NCBI GenBank assembly: GCA_022539475.1
Contig: VCMS01000225.1
Span: 44,128 to 108,127, forward strand
DNA from: Gracilaria domingensis
Lineage: Eukaryota > Rhodophyta > Florideophyceae > Gracilariales > Gracilariaceae
Length of the DNA stretch: 64,000 nucleotides
Direction: 5' to 3'
Below are positions 1-12,117 of this stretch, piece after piece. The notes beneath the pieces are model-generated. The model did no database searches. It saw only the letters and a program-made list of their open reading frames with translations, and was not told the origin of the DNA. Position numbers and translations under genes: made by a program. Positions within the stretch are counted from its first letter, which is position 1. Each line of letters opens with the position of its first letter.

Positions 1-51
1 AGTGTTCGAGAGTGTGCACTCAATTTTTTTCAGTTCTTTGAACGAACGTTC

Positions 52-1022
52 GTGAAGTATGATCAAACCCGATTGCACTGGTGCCTGTCTGTTTTTCACT
101 CTCTTCTTCATCTTCATGAAGACATGAAAAGGTATGGGCCACTCACTGGTGTCTCACAGTACTGGGTAAAAAGGTATATCGGATGGAATAAGAACAGGTT
201 GTCGTCAAGGCAGAGAGCAGCTGAAGCGATGTTCCTGCGAGAGAAGACCAGGGAGTCACTCAAGTACTTCTTTGATGATCACTTCACCGTTCTGAACACT
301 GACAGATCCGAAGATGATGATGCAAACTTTCTGAAGGGTCCTTGCCGCATTATACCTTTCCCCACAAACTCAGTCTACGACATTCGTTTCCGTCGAATGT
401 TCATTCACTATTTGAGGCGAAAGTACGTTGGTATGAGCGAAAAAGATATTCGTCGGGTTTGTTCACGGGTTGAAAGGGTTACTCTTTGGTCATTTCTACA
501 GGTTGACGATGAGATTTGTGGTACTCAGAAGATCGGTTGTTGCTTGGCTTGGAGGGAAAGTCAAGGAGCAAACAGAAGCGTTAGGATTGGGTTGTATCTG
601 TTGAGATGGACGCTTCACAAATCGAGGCTGACGTCTACTACGGTAGAGTACGGTACATAATGCGGATTGAGATGACAGCGGAGGAAGGTACGCCACTGGA
701 CACTAACCAAAGGCTACCGCAAAACTATATCTTACTGGATATGGACTGGGCAACAAATCTTAGACTTGGAACCTAAGGTCAAATCTATTGCGACGGTAGC
801 GCAATCTCGTCTGTCAAGTCACCCACGTTTGAAGACAAGAGCATCGTGAAGCTGTTAATAGGAATTATGGAACGCCCGTTCAAGCCCTACGGTTATGAGG
901 GACCCTCCAGGCGCCGAACATACTTTCTTGACCGTGCTCTTAGAGTACACAAGTTACTAAACTGTAACGCAAAGAGTTTGGACGGAGTCAACCGGAACCT
1001 CAGAGGCATCGTAAGGTCTTGA
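52..1022 (+). pseudogene. decayed CACTA-like (TNP2-type) transposase, C-terminal part
   Basis: The frame 52-660 contains a stretch around residues 25-45 (RYGPLTGVSQYWVKRYIGW) that resembles the conserved region of TNP2/DUF4218-type CACTA transposase proteins, followed by a basic segment. The original frame appears to continue in another register from base 630: it reads DVYYGRVRYI, like the conserved YxGRV block of the same family, then on to 1022 with a single internal TAA at 774-776. At least one frameshift and one stop therefore break it. The 5' half would lie left of the window. No terminal repeats are visible. The family assignment rests on short motifs only; decay is clear, exact class less so. 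Confidence 0.5.
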
Positions 1023-3052
1023 ATCACATGGACAGAACATCGTTATGGTGATTGTATCACAGCTATCAAAGACGTATTTCTCAAATGGAGCCATAAAGAA
1101 GCATAATACATACCGTTATATCTCCCACAAGTAGTTCTTCCATAGAAGCTCATCAGCTTATCATACGGTAGTGGATAGGTTGGGCGTAGGTGGTGATCAA
1201 GGGCAAGAACTGGACAAATCGCAGATGATGATTTATTGGATTGTACGGGAGCAAGACGCAAATGCGTACTGCACAGCACCACAAATTCAAATTATGGCTT
1301 ACCTGGCAATCACAATTTGTGGGTGGCCTCTTTGAGATTGTGATCTTGAAGATCTGTGGCTTTGAGCTCGAACAGCTATATTTAAGCTACCGTCCTCTCT
1401 CGTCGCTACTCAGCCAGCAACGGTCTCGTTCTATTCCGTACTCAACCTTTCCGCTTCTGCTTTTGTTCTTGACCCACCCACCACAATGTCCCAATCACAG
1501 TTCATGTGACATTAAATAAGCTTTAGCTTAAGTCCTATCGCGTCGACCGGGACGAGCAACTGTCCCGACGGCAGCAAAAGCCTGAATTATTTGCTGTTGC
1601 CAAGACGAAAGGACACTTCCGCCACGAGCGCGGATGTTCCGAAACTGAGTAAAGTCACTACTCTGTTCTACTTGGAGCAACGACGCTCCATCTGTTCTGG
1701 CGAAGCGGACGGAAAGGAATAAAACCGAATTATTACATACGGATTATCCGTATGAAACTCTCAATCCCGCCATACATTTTCATCTGCGTGGTCAGAATCG
1801 AGTGCGAATAGGAATTGAGTAGGTGGCCATCTTTTCAAAAATAAAATATAGATTTGCACGCTACTCTACATCTACTGACAACCTCAGTTGTCCACTAGGG
1901 GCAAGTGCTGATGCTCAGCACCGCTTGGAAGGCGACGGTAGAGCAAATTCCATAGAGTTGCAGCGTTTCGAGATGTCACACCAAACAGTGCTCAAAATTT
2001 TCGGTGCTGAAATTGGTTCGAGTTATTACGCATTCGTCGAAATATATGTATACTACAACCAGTAATGGTTGACGCAGTTGCTCGACGATGAAAGCGAGGC
2101 ATGATGCGACTTTCAGGTTGCTCTACTGACTAGAAAACAACGGGAGAGGTTAGTTGGCTTTTATCTTCAGATGGGAACTAAGTTTCATTTATTGTAAGCA
2201 CTACCGAGTAGAAATGCAGTTGTTCTTGCGAACGTATACATTATAAATTATAATTCGATGGACATGAGCGTATATGAAAGATATTTTTCTTCAATATGAG
2301 CCCCTAGAAAAGTTGGCAATTTATTGATATATATATCTTGTTCTATCATATCTGGATTATCGATCCGAGCGTTTACAATACACACCATATGTACCCGTCT
2401 AAGATTTTTTTTGTGAAAAATATCAGTATCGATAAAAAGCACATTCTCTTTCTAAGAACATACCGTCTGTTTTTGAATTTTGAAACCAATCTCTTCATCT
2501 TCTATGAACCATTTCATTTATTGTTGACGATGATACTAGTTGTTTCTTTGAATTCTAATCTATGTCGTTGGTATTAAACAAAAGGAAACATTGTCTTGCT
2601 TGCCAGTAGCTCTTGGTACTGTTAAAAAATTTCTAGCTATGCTAGAACAGTTTTCGTGATACAAATGGAAGATGGGAGCGAAAGAGGACAGAAAAATGTA
2701 AACAGGATCGATTTACTACGCGACGGTAGTGCTTGAGCAGACGTCTGTGTGCTTGCCCTCCTCTTGGTCACCGTCCGAGACGAACCAAGGGGGGTACTTA
2801 TGCACATTTGTAGATAGTCGTCTTCGCGCTGAGTCCAATTGTGGACGCAGGCGCAATGCAATGGTGAGCACCGCAGTCCTAAGGAGGTGAGCACAGTACA
2901 TTGCTGTACTGTCTATGTTACGCATGTGCGCAAACCACACTAACGCGTCCACACACACGTGCAGTACAGATGTACGTCTAGCGAGAGGCCGACACTTCTC
3001 GTAAGTATCAGAGCTCACCCAACTCTAACACAAATTCCCTTTCGAGATAGTA
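1023..3052. other. region without a recognisable gene
   Basis: About 2 kb with no ORF matching a family I recognise. A TATA-like stretch (CTATATTTAAG, about 1377) precedes an ATG at 1484, but that frame stops after 8 codons. Short overlapping ORFs on both strands lack conserved motifs. Part may be 3' flank or LTR remnant of the minus-strand copia element that begins at 3053, but I could not pair it with a second copy. Confidence 0.4.
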
Positions 3053-4771
3053 CTAACCTCTAGACTTAATAGGGCGGTTGAATAGAGCCGACGCGAAATC
3101 AATGGAAATCTTGCCAGAGTAAATTAGAATTTGCAACGCTTCCATCATTGGGCTGTCGGTTTTGGTGAGGGGATCTCCATAGTTGCATTTTCCAGGGACC
3201 CAAATCATGCGCTCAATCTTCTTGGTCTCGAAATCGTAACGAATAACGCTCATATCACCGCGAATGGAGCGATCAGTTACATTCCTGCAGGTAGACAATG
3301 TTCCGTACAGATCTTTGGAGTCAACTACGATCCAAAACCCAACTTCAAAGCCTAACAGAACACTGAATGCGCGGGCCAGCACCTCTCCCTCGTCAAATGC
3401 CTCACCGGCGGCCAGAGTTTCTGCAGACCCAATAGATTTCACAGGCCTGCGTGACCTATGGGAACTCCAGCTGATTGTGTGAAACTCCGAATCAAGAGTC
3501 AGATCGCCAAAAAGAAGCCCGGCTACCAACCCCAAGTGGCCGTGGTCAGTAGATCTACTTGCGTCACAAAATACAACAATACGACACTGTTTCTCACCCA
3601 TAGGCCTCACGAACTTGAGCACTGACCCACGTCTCTTGAGTGCCTTGAGAACATTGACTTGCGTCACTAGGTCCTTGACAAGTGGGTTAGGCCCCTTCTG
3701 CTGCAGATACCTTACAGCATGGGCGCAAAACGGGGATGCAGCGATTCCAGGCCAGCCAATCGATCTGTTCATTGAGCGAAACGCCGAGGCCTCAAGTGCA
3801 TTCAGGGGTTGCTCAAGTTGCTTTTTTCGGGTTCTGCTGAGCACGTACCCTTCAAAGGCCATGAGATTTTCTTCTCCATCGATTGAGATCGTTGCATCTT
3901 CATGTTGCTGCACTCGCAGTCCGTAGAAGTTAAATTCTCCTGGACCGTACACAGTTGTCCCAAGATGATACTGGCTCCCGATCTGCTTGATAAGGACTGA
4001 TAACTTCTCCCTTTTTCCTGCAAACAGTATATCGTCGACTACTTTGACAGCCAAGATTAGCATTCGCCCGTTTTGCGTTAGATAGAAAAGTTGCGGGACG
4101 TACACGGGCTGCAGAAAGCCAAAGCTGCGAAGAACTTCGTCACTTAGTTGTTGCCATTTGGCTCCCGCGTTTGTTAGCCCATATGCAGCGGACAAAAGCA
4201 ACCAGTAGTGTCGATACCTGCTTGGACATTCACATGGGGGTACAACGTAGACGTCTCGCTCGGCCTCTGTTCGCAAATAAGCGCTCTTGAAGTCAATCTT
4301 TGCAAGGCTTTACTTGGAAATTACTGCCAAAGACAGTAGAATGCGAATTCCAACTGGTGGGCACATCGCAAACTCAGTTTTCAACAGGTCCTTCTCCCTA
4401 TCTTTGTTTCCGTGAACAGCAATGCGCGCCTTGAGAGTGAGAGCTCCATAGTCACATTTCTTGACCTTATAAAAGACGTGGCTAGTGACGACATTAGCGC
4501 GACTGGGGACCTTGGACACGGGAACGACTTCCACAGTTCTCATGAAGGATTTTTCTTCCTTCTCGTACGCGTTCTGCGTGGCGTATGGAGGCAGTCCCTG
4601 GGCTTGGTGGAGCATAAACTCCTGATTGCCAAACGCTTTGAAGTAGGTGGCAATTATCTCGCGCTCATTACTGTGCAGCTCCTGGGCAGGTGAAAGTAGA
4701 AATTCGGAGGCTTCTAAGGTCTTCTCGGCTTCAGCATTCGTTTCCAGGTTGGTACTTGTTCCATTTTCCAT
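3053..4771 (-). pseudogene. copia reverse transcriptase and RNase H, broken by one in-frame stop
   Basis: This stretch is one reading frame apart from a TAA at 4310-4312. The N-terminal 153 residues carry the start of the copia RT domain (SHVFYKVKKCDYGALTLKAR). After the stop the frame continues with KIDFKSAYLRTEAERDVYVV, typical of the RT palm. The YxDD box is replaced by VVDDILF, retaining both aspartates. RNase H follows, with VVFCDASRS, SAETLAAGEA and VDSKDLYG around the usual acidic residues, and the conserved WVPGKCNYGDPLTK near the end. The enzyme would copy element RNA into DNA in the virus-like particle. The stop makes the copy inactive unless it is read through. Confidence 0.8.
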
Positions 4772-4806
4772 TCGAGTTCTTTCTTTCGTTGAAAATTTCC
4801 ATTCTC

Positions 4807-5109
4807 TTAATGTAACTTCAATACTTCTTTATCTCCATCTTCGTAGTCGACAGAAAACCTGTCGGTGCGGGGGTTGTGTCCGGTGACAGTTCCGCTGTAG
4901 AACTTCTTATCTTCGGGCCAATAAACATCGATTTCATCCCCAACACTCGGATACCGTGGCCCTATGCTGCCTGGCTCCTCACCAGAGTTATCCTGCCGTT
5001 CTCGTGAAGAAGAAACATCTCTGTTATCGTCATCTTCGGTTGGTAAGGCACAGGTCTCATGCAAGGCATCGTCGAGGGTTCTGTCCATGTCATCAATGGC
5101 TTCTTGCAC
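4807..5109 (-). pseudogene. Tudor-like module between copia integrase and RT
   Basis: The 100-residue frame has an acidic, low-complexity N-terminal half. Its C-terminal half contains GDEIDVYWPEDKKFYSGTV followed by VDYEDGDKEVLKL, the pattern of a small Tudor-like beta-barrel (aromatic strand, then YxDGDxE). It lies between the integrase and RT frames. Reading upstream past its first Met, the frame joins the integrase end after a one-base shift near 5150, so it was probably part of the same polyprotein. A chromatin-reader role at the integrase C-terminus is an inference from the fold and its position. The fold call is by eye. Confidence 0.6.
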
Positions 5110-5117
5110 AGCAGTAG

Positions 5118-6367
5118 CTAGTTCATCGGTGCGAATTGCTGGTCTGACACTGTCCTTTCGGGTTTGCCAGGAACAGAGACTGTCCTTCCTTCAATATCGA
5201 AAGCTAGAACAGGCTTGGGTTGAGACCAATGGCCTCGTTTCTCGTGCTGTAGCTTTATGTACACCTGTACCAATTCGCCAACCGAGATCGGAAACTCTTG
5301 TAATGCCATGTATCGTAGGATTAGTGTCAGCTTACGCTTGGCATTGAGGGTGTTGTGTGCTTCTAATATTTCCTGTCGCACAAGAGTGCGGGAGTTTCCA
5401 GCTTCTAGGGGGCGGACGTATCCCTTCGCAAGTTCGTGAGCTGACATCAAGTCGTTCCCATAGAGGTCATTCGAGATGCGGATAGCCTGACTGATGAGCA
5501 ATGTGGGATTATTACTTCGGTAGTTGCTTTCGGAATCCACCTTGAGACCGAGGAACACATCGCGAATGATCCTATGTTTCGATTCCAGCACGTTCTTGTT
5601 GTGCCTTCGGGGTGGCAAGGGGCGTGCTTCCACTCTGTTGTCCTGCAGAAAGTTCAAGAAGATTGAATTGTTGAACGCCGGATCGAAGGTGACCGCTTCT
5701 CGTACCCAGAAAAGCGTCATCCAATGCGCGTCGAATACGTAAATTGCCAGACTCATCGAAATGTTGTCGACTACTGAGCCTGTAGAATACCGAGTAGTGG
5801 CATCCATGATATGCATAACACAGTACTCGTCGAGATACATGTGATCAATGCATACAACATCGTTGAAACTTCTGCTCATACTGCTGAGGGACACCTTCCG
5901 GCTGTCTTGGGCTTTACCGTTGTACTGCAGACTGTGCATTCCTCTAGAGTTTGCTGGAGATAGCTGCCTACTTGCTCGTTCCACAGGCCGTTCCTCTGCA
6001 AAAGTAGCTTGATGGCGGTGTACGTGGAGTGCCCACATACGTGTCGATGAACCTTGTCGACTAAATCCTGCAGTTCGCGCCACGGTCTGTGGGATAGACC
6101 TTCGTCGAGGCGAGTGGTGGCGCAAAACATTACAGATTTGCTCAGGCTGGAGAGCGATTGATTCGGGGATGTGAAGAACGAATACGGGATGTAAGTATGC
6201 ATGTCAACGTCGATCAGAGAAATTGTAGTCGGCGCTGTCGTTGAACTCCGCGGTGGTAGCTTGAGAGCATTCCCATTCAAATGCATAATGTCACAACGGC
6301 TTGTGACATTGCGACCAACCACCCACTGCGAAGATCCTTCTATAACCAGACGACGAATATTGACCAC
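5118..6367 (-). pseudogene. copia pre-integrase zinc motif and integrase core, frameshifted
   Basis: Two overlapping frames (6367-5876 and 6125-5118) share the protein. The first carries the HHCC zinc-binding segment, with His pairs in VDKVHRHVCGH and Cys pair in ECTVC. The second carries the catalytic core: Asp in VVCIDHMYLDEYCVMHIMD, a second acidic site near TFDPAFNN, and Glu in NVLESKHR, a plausible DDE triad. The switch falls near 5900, indicating a small indel. The enzyme would insert the cDNA into the host genome. The copy is broken. Confidence 0.75.
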
Positions 6368-6832
6368 GTCACCTTCATCGCAGCTTCCAGACAGAACTAT
6401 TGAACCCAGAATTGGCCTTGGCTCACTGCGATGCGAACCAGATCAATATTGCCAGTGTGTCTTGTCCGCCACTGGTTCTGGAAGTGGATCGAGGAACCCA
6501 TCCCATTCTGGGCACACGAGGTCTTTTACCAGGTTAAGTTCTTCGATACCAATTCCAATGTACGGGGCAGCATTATCGAGCATAAGTCCGTCAATGCCAT
6601 GAATATTATCACCGGGATTCTCTTCTCGCAGTGTAGCCATGTTGAAGGTAAGTACCTTTTTCTGCTCTTTGTCTCCGTTTGACTTTGCTTCTAAAGACTT
6701 GAACCCGGCCTTTAACGACCGATCACGCCGATGGTCATTGGCCCAATATCCGTACTTGCCGCATCGATTAGACTTCGTTTTCTTCTTGCGTTCTGCAATT
6801 TACTTACCACCCCGCCTGCCCGTACCATCAAA

Positions 6833-7582
6833 ATGTAGGGCTCACAAGATAGGTTCATTGGCAAGCTGCCGAAGCTCAAGGTTCCTAATGACTATATCTT
6901 GTGGCGTCGTAGTCTCTTGGCGTACCTACGACGAGACGACGCATTTTTCTCTGGTTTGGAACCTCGCCTAGAAGGGTTTACTCCGACTAAACGCAATATG
7001 AGATCCTGGTTCGAGAAGTCAGTTAAAGCCAAAAGCACTATTACCTTGTGTCTTGGTGACTCGGTTCTTGCTCTGCTCCGCACCTTTGTTGATGACGACA
7101 AGCGGACCGCCAAGGATCTCTGAGATGAATTGCACCCCGTCTACACCACCTCAAACGCTCAGGCCGTGCAGAACATCCGTCACGGACTAGACAATCTGGT
7201 ATTCAAGGACAACGAAGACTGGAACCAGCACGTGTCTAAATTCTTGGCCATTGTCGGTGAACGGGTCCCTTTTGACGAGGAAATATCGGAGAAGGAAAAG
7301 GTGTCTAAGTTAATACGAAGTCTCCCGAACTCTTTCGCACCTCTGGCCATAATGTCCAACCTCAAGAACGCCGGCTTTGACTACATCATCAACGCCGTCA
7401 GACCTGAAGTGGCATGCCAGAAGAACCCAAATAATCCTCCAAGCACTACTTCTTCTTCCGCTCCGTCCACATCCTCGAAGCGGCAGGAAAACACAGCTGT
7501 GCGGAACGGACGGAAGCGACGCAACCGGCGTGACAAATCCTCCATCACAAAGGATCGCGACGAAAATAACTTCTACCACTGA
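6833..7582 (+). pseudogene. copia Gag (UBN2-like), two stops
   Basis: The frame from about 6833 reads YILWRRSLLAYLRRDDAFF and continues through NIRHGLDNLVFKDNEDW and LIRSLPNSFAPL, the typical order of copia Gag: a start helix with W, then the F..xL.xLP segment. It ends in a Ser/Thr/Pro-rich and then Arg/Lys-rich tail. A TGA at about 7122 and a TAG at the second codon interrupt it, and the stop at 7580 falls exactly where the first Cys pair of the zinc knuckle should be. It would form the virus-like particle shell if intact. Confidence 0.7.
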
Positions 7583-7921
7583 GGTCGTCGCAATCATTAC
7601 GCCCGGGACTGCTACAAACGAAAACGCGAGGAATCTGGTAACAACGACTCGCGAAACTAGCTTTCCTCCCAACAACAACAACGCACCCGCTTTAGAAATG
7701 GGTTCAATGGTGGTTACAACTGCTTCTCCCACAACCATCAACGAGGGCAGCAGTCAAACTGGAACTCACGCTTCGCACCAAAAGGGGATGAAGATGTTAA
7801 TCATTTCTCTAACCCTCGATCGTATGTGGTGCAAAAGCCTTAATACCCACCTCCATCACCTGGCTTCAACTGCAATACGGCCAGGTATCGGAGCAATATC
7901 GCGCTACTCTCGCAGGAGAAG

Positions 7922-8550
7922 GTGAACTCTGCGTACATCGACTCAGGTGCTACTCACCATTTTTTCCACTCGCCTAAGTCGTTCATTCGCTACGAGCGAA
8001 TCGACGTCGAGCTTGTGCAAGCTGCGTCTGGCACCACTCGTCTAGTCGATAAAGGTCATGTCTGGATCCCACTCAATAATACCACAGTCGTGGCAGCGTA
8101 CCATGCTCCGGCTTTTGAATCCAACATTCTCTCAGTAGGTGTTCTGAGCGTGGTCTTTGTACTGACGTTCACATCGACACTGCGCCCATTCAGTGGTTGC
8201 TTCATAGTTGACCCTAAACGAAACTCCGAAGTCATGTGGGAAACGGAGATAAAGCAGGGCTTCTTCATTATGGAAATAACTGACGACAACAAGCAGGTCA
8301 TAGTCCTGAATGCAAGCAACACTAAACAGGAGTTAGCTCTCGATTGGCACGGGCGCACTGATTATCTGCATCCAAACAGGTACCAGGACCTGGCAAAAGT
8401 TATGGATTCTGTTCCTTATTTCCAACGCTCCATTCTCGAATCTCTGACGTGCGTACCTTGTCTTACTGGTAAGATGAAACGCAATCCGCTCATCGCTAGA
8501 CCACGGTCTGTCTCTGTAGAGCAAAACGTGCTCGCCCGATACACGGGGAT
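7922..8550 (+). pseudogene. copia protease and Gag-pre-integrase domain
   Basis: The frame starts just before YIDSGATHHFFHSPKSF, an aspartic protease active site (DSGA) of the copia family, and continues to a pre-integrase segment with LDWHGRTDYLHPNRYQDLAK and CVPCLTGKMKRNP (zinc-binding residues). It is in the same frame as Gag. It runs into the inserted LTR at 8551, and the last residues before the stop at 8572 are LTR-derived. The His/Cys spacing is intact up to the break. It would process the polyprotein and position the integrase. Confidence 0.75.
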
Positions 8551-9440
8551 TGTTTTCATAAACCCCTGGTAAGGATGGTTCCGAGTACTCGGAAGGTATG
8601 AATATTGGCCCACTGATGTGATACCTTTTGGCCGCATTGACGTATGGCACCCTGAGGGGTCGGCCATGACGTGGCGCGGATGAGTATTGGTTGCGTGTAC
8701 GCGTGTGGTTCTTTTGAACCTTTCACAGGTGAATTTGGTTCGATAATCGAATGGTTTACTGGCCGCTGCCGCGGGTTGCACACCTTTTACGTGTGTGGAC
8801 CTGCTCAAGCGTGCACTTTATTTATTTAATTTAGTTTAACTAAGTAATCGGTTACGATATAAGGAGGTGACCTCGCGGCCACCTCCGCCCCTCAGTAAAG
8901 GGTAACCGAGTTCGGCTCTGAACTGTTTTGCCATCGCGAAGTGTACAACTCCTTCCGGAGATACACCGCGTACGGTACGACTCAGCTTCATCCCTCGGGA
9001 TCATTCAGGCAATACTGACCATTGTGGCCTTGCCTTCGGGCTGTTTTACTCCGTGTCTTCGGACTGTTTCTGTTTCTTATTTGTGCAGTTGTACTGCTTT
9101 CACCACAATTGGTAGCGTTTCCGTCTCTGTATAGAGTTGTGCCGCGTGGGCTTAATACACATCGTTGTCTCCCGGCGCCGGGTCTGTTGCCGCTTTCCGC
9201 ACGTCCCGCCGCGGGATTCCTCTCTTTTCCCCCTTGGGTTTCCTTTCTTTTCCCGCTTTTGCCTAGGGCTTACACCGCTCTACGGTACCTTCCTCCTCGA
9301 CCACTCCGTTACTTTTCGCCGGACTCCTGGATAAGCCCCGTTCACCCCTCAACCTCCGTAGGTATATCCCGTACCACGGGCGGTCTTACACCCGCACTTT
9401 CCGTGTTCGGAGGGCTCACCCTCTGAGTCTACCCTTTACA
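8551..9440. repeat. solo LTR inserted in copia, 5-bp target duplication
   Basis: The insert begins TGTTTTC and ends TTTACA, i.e. TGT...ACA ends. It is flanked by GGGAT (8546-8550) and GGGAG (9441-9445), a 5-bp duplication with one difference. If the insert and one flank copy are ignored, the copia frame passes from 8550 directly to 9446 without a shift, which independently supports these boundaries. Inside there is a TATA-like GATATAAGG near 8857 and pyrimidine-rich stretches. No coding potential is seen. Its parent element is not in the window. Confidence 0.7.
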
Positions 9441-9445
9441 GGGAG

Positions 9446-10503
9446 CAAGGACTCGAACGCCTTGAGTGCTTTTCCCACCACTGGGTTTTGCACTACAGTC
9501 TCCACCTCAAGTCCGTTGCAGCTCATTCATCTGGACCTCTCTAACAACCTCGCCTTCTCTCTCTGTGGCTATCTACGCTATGGCCGTTCTGGACGACTAC
9601 ACCTCAAAGTCGGACGTGTTTTTTCTCATGAACAAGACAGGGGCATCTGTCCTCAAGAACATTGAATGGTATAAGAGGCGTTCGGAACTCGAGCTCAACC
9701 ACTCGTTTCGACTCAAGAATGTTCGCCTGGACGAGGATGAACAAAAGAGCAACAAGTTGGATATATTTTGCCGCGACAATGGCATCAAACTGGACTTCTT
9801 TCCTGCATACGCCTTCCAATCAAACGGACCTGCCGAGAGGCTCATCCAAGAGCATTGGACCCGGACTCGCGTTCTTCGTTTTGCGAGCAAGCTGCCCATT
9901 TCTTTTTGGGCCGAGGACATGAACCACGCAAACTGGCTACGAAACCGGGCACCGTCCTCACGCATCAAGGGAAGGATTCCAATGTTGGAGTATGACCCAT
10001 CTACAAAGATCGACTTCTCCCACGTTTCAAACTTCAGACAGCATCGCTATACGTTCGTTGTGCGCTCCAAAACGGTTTTGATCAAGAAGTTCCTTCAACA
10101 TTTTGTCCTCTCGAACTTCGTTGGCATGAAGAGGTACGAAACTATTTTCTGCGTCTTTGTGCCAGAGAGGAGCTTTGTCGTGATGTGCAGGATCTTGGGT
10201 TTTAAGCCGGTGAGGTGCTCGCTACTTTCCAACATATCAATCCTTCTTGAAGGTATCCCGAGACAACAAGAAACCGAAGAAGTGGATGTGGAGCAAACTG
10301 AACTGCCAGTTGCAAAGAGAACAATCTTTGAAGAGCATTATGTGAAAGCTTTCATGACGATTACGCACAACTTTTCGCCGGTTTGGATCTCAAAGAAGAC
10401 ACTAGATGACCCATCTGTACGGCATTTTTTCAAGGAAGCGTGCAGAGATCCAGAATGGTGTGAAGCTAGTTTTGGTAATCTTTCTAGGTTGTTGGTACAC
10501 TGA
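9446..10503 (+). pseudogene. copia integrase core and start of RT, frameshifted and truncated
   Basis: Integrase begins with LQLIHLDLSNNLAFSLCGY (first catalytic Asp). It shifts frame near 9580 and continues with AMAVLDDYTSKSDVFFL, then FCRDNGIKLDFFPAYAFQSN (second Asp) and GPAERLIQEHW (Glu). The C-terminal part has NWLRNRAPSS. The last 60 residues resemble the linker and first helix of copia RT (DPEWCEASFGNL) before the frame ends at 10503. The catalytic DDE set is complete but the frame is broken. Confidence 0.75.
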
Positions 10504-12117
10504 CGAAAAGTGCGCGCTTATATATAGAATGACCTCTTTTTTTTCAAAGTATCAGTCATATTCCAATAAAATTATTTAAAAATATGCGCCGTGTCACACG
10601 GTGCATTTAACGTCTTTTTTGCAACATTGCTGTAATTCGATCACTGCCATTCCAACAAATGAGCTCCTGAAGAGAAATATTTTCTTTCAAGCACACATTT
10701 GGGAAATGTATCTTAGATGATATCCAAAAGTAGGGCTCTGTAGATGGTTCTTCTGGCATTACCTCCAAATATTTAGGTATCACTCAATATAGTTTAAAAA
10801 CAGCAAAATTAACTCTGTTCTGCTTTGTATTGGTTTTATTTATTTCCTTTCTCCAGCTTTATTTGTTACAGTAGAACATTAAAATTCAAATATGTGTAAA
10901 AGTTCTGTTCTGTAATATTTCATGTTGAGTTCGAGAACTTTGAGAAAGATATTTTTTTAACTTAAAAATAAAAACCAAAAGCGAAGGAGTCAAAGCATTG
11001 ATTCTTCATCAAATCATCTTCTTCGTAGTTGGGACTTTTCACAAACACTCTATCTATCTTGCAATAATTCCCACGTGTCACTGCCACACTATCAGGTCTG
11101 TTAGAGTTCCGAAGTTGCTCCTAAAACTAACAGACTCCATTCCAAGGCACGAACAATATTTAACTAAATTATATTATATGTTAAAGAATTGCGTGATGCT
11201 ACATAAAAATATAAAGAAGAGCTACATTTTGTACACTCACGAAACAAAAGCTTCTTTATACACTAATTGTATGAAGACTAATATAAAAATTAAAGTAGTT
11301 CTTTTGGCTTGATAGAATGCTTAAAGAAAAATTATTATGTATTATGTATCAAAAGATAATTTTTAGAGGAGCTTTGTGTCTTTTACTTTGAGAAGTTTAC
11401 TTCTCAAAGCGCTGATAATGTTTATTTAAAAAACAATCATTTCGTATTTATGAAAACTGTTATGAACGTCTTTGTGATGAGTGTTTGTAATGCAAGCATA
11501 TAAAAAGACCTGTTTGATTTTGCATTTCCAATCGCATTGCAGAATAAAACGAAATCTTTGATTAGAGATCACCAAGATTATCATCAAATCAGGATATTAA
11601 TGTTTAAAATACGAAAACAACAACCGAAATCAACAAAGCTATTTGAAGATATAGTACTCTTGGACAGTTACAGAGTTGTTTTTTTGTTCTTAAATACAGA
11701 ACTTAAAGTATATCCCCTGTCTGCAAAAGCTGTTGATTCATCAATAAGTATTCTAATAAAGGGCTTGTCATCTACCAAATTTGTGCTGCATGCAGTAACA
11801 AAGAAGCATTGCATGAAAAGCACAAAAAAACCTTGCAACGATGGGAATAATCGCAGTACTCGTGCAAAAGAGCTTTGCGCTCTTTTCTTAGCAAAGCATG
11901 TTTCTCTAAGCACTGATTGTTGCTGCCTGAATAGACTTCACGCAAGCCCTCCGTTCTGTCCTTGTGATCGCATTTACCTTTGCGATGGCGTTCAGAACGT
12001 GGCATAGTGAAAAGTTCCAGCACACACCCAACGCGTACGGCCGTGTCGTGCAATGTAGCGGAGCATTATAGGTCATGTTCGCTTTGTGTCTCCCATCTAA
12101 TCAACCATAAAGATCTT
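10504..12117. other. AT-rich intergenic region
   Basis: No supported gene. The only long ORF (11537-12007) starts at TTG, has no recognisable motif and looks like chance. Base composition is clearly AT-richer than the flanking elements. Confidence 0.4.

Larger units (their letters stand above)
3053..6835 (-). mobile_element. decayed Ty1/copia retrotransposon (gag tail-PR-IN-RT-RNaseH)
   Basis: Read on the minus strand the order is copia-like. A degenerate zinc-knuckle relic lies near 6790-6735. A protease-like LMLDNAAPYIGIG follows near 6590. An HHCC integrase zinc motif (VHRHVCGH...CTVC) lies near 6080-5930, then the integrase core, a Tudor-like module, reverse transcriptase and RNase H, ending at 3053. 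Frames change between segments and a TAA interrupts RT. No LTR pair is found: the upstream end abuts another copia element at about 6830, and downstream sequence shows no matching repeat. This is a truncated, old copy. Confidence 0.8.
6833..10503 (+). mobile_element. decayed Ty1/copia retrotransposon, truncated in RT and split by a solo LTR
   Basis: On the plus strand one reading frame, with several stops, runs through Gag (6833-7582), a zinc knuckle whose first Cys pair is lost to a stop (GRRNHYARDCYKRK at about 7585), protease with the classic YIDSGATHHFF (about 7937) and the Gag-pre-integrase segment ending CVPCLTGKMKRNP. An 890-bp LTR-like insertion (8551-9440) then splits it. Integrase resumes at 9446 and the element ends inside the first part of RT near 10500. 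Candidate ATG at 6833 is followed at once by a TAG. The 5' LTR is missing: only a few bases separate this element from the minus-strand copia. Confidence 0.8.

Noticed and set aside
11537-12007. 156-codon plus-strand ORF
   Set aside because: It starts at TTG, has no motif and lies in AT-rich sequence; likely chance.
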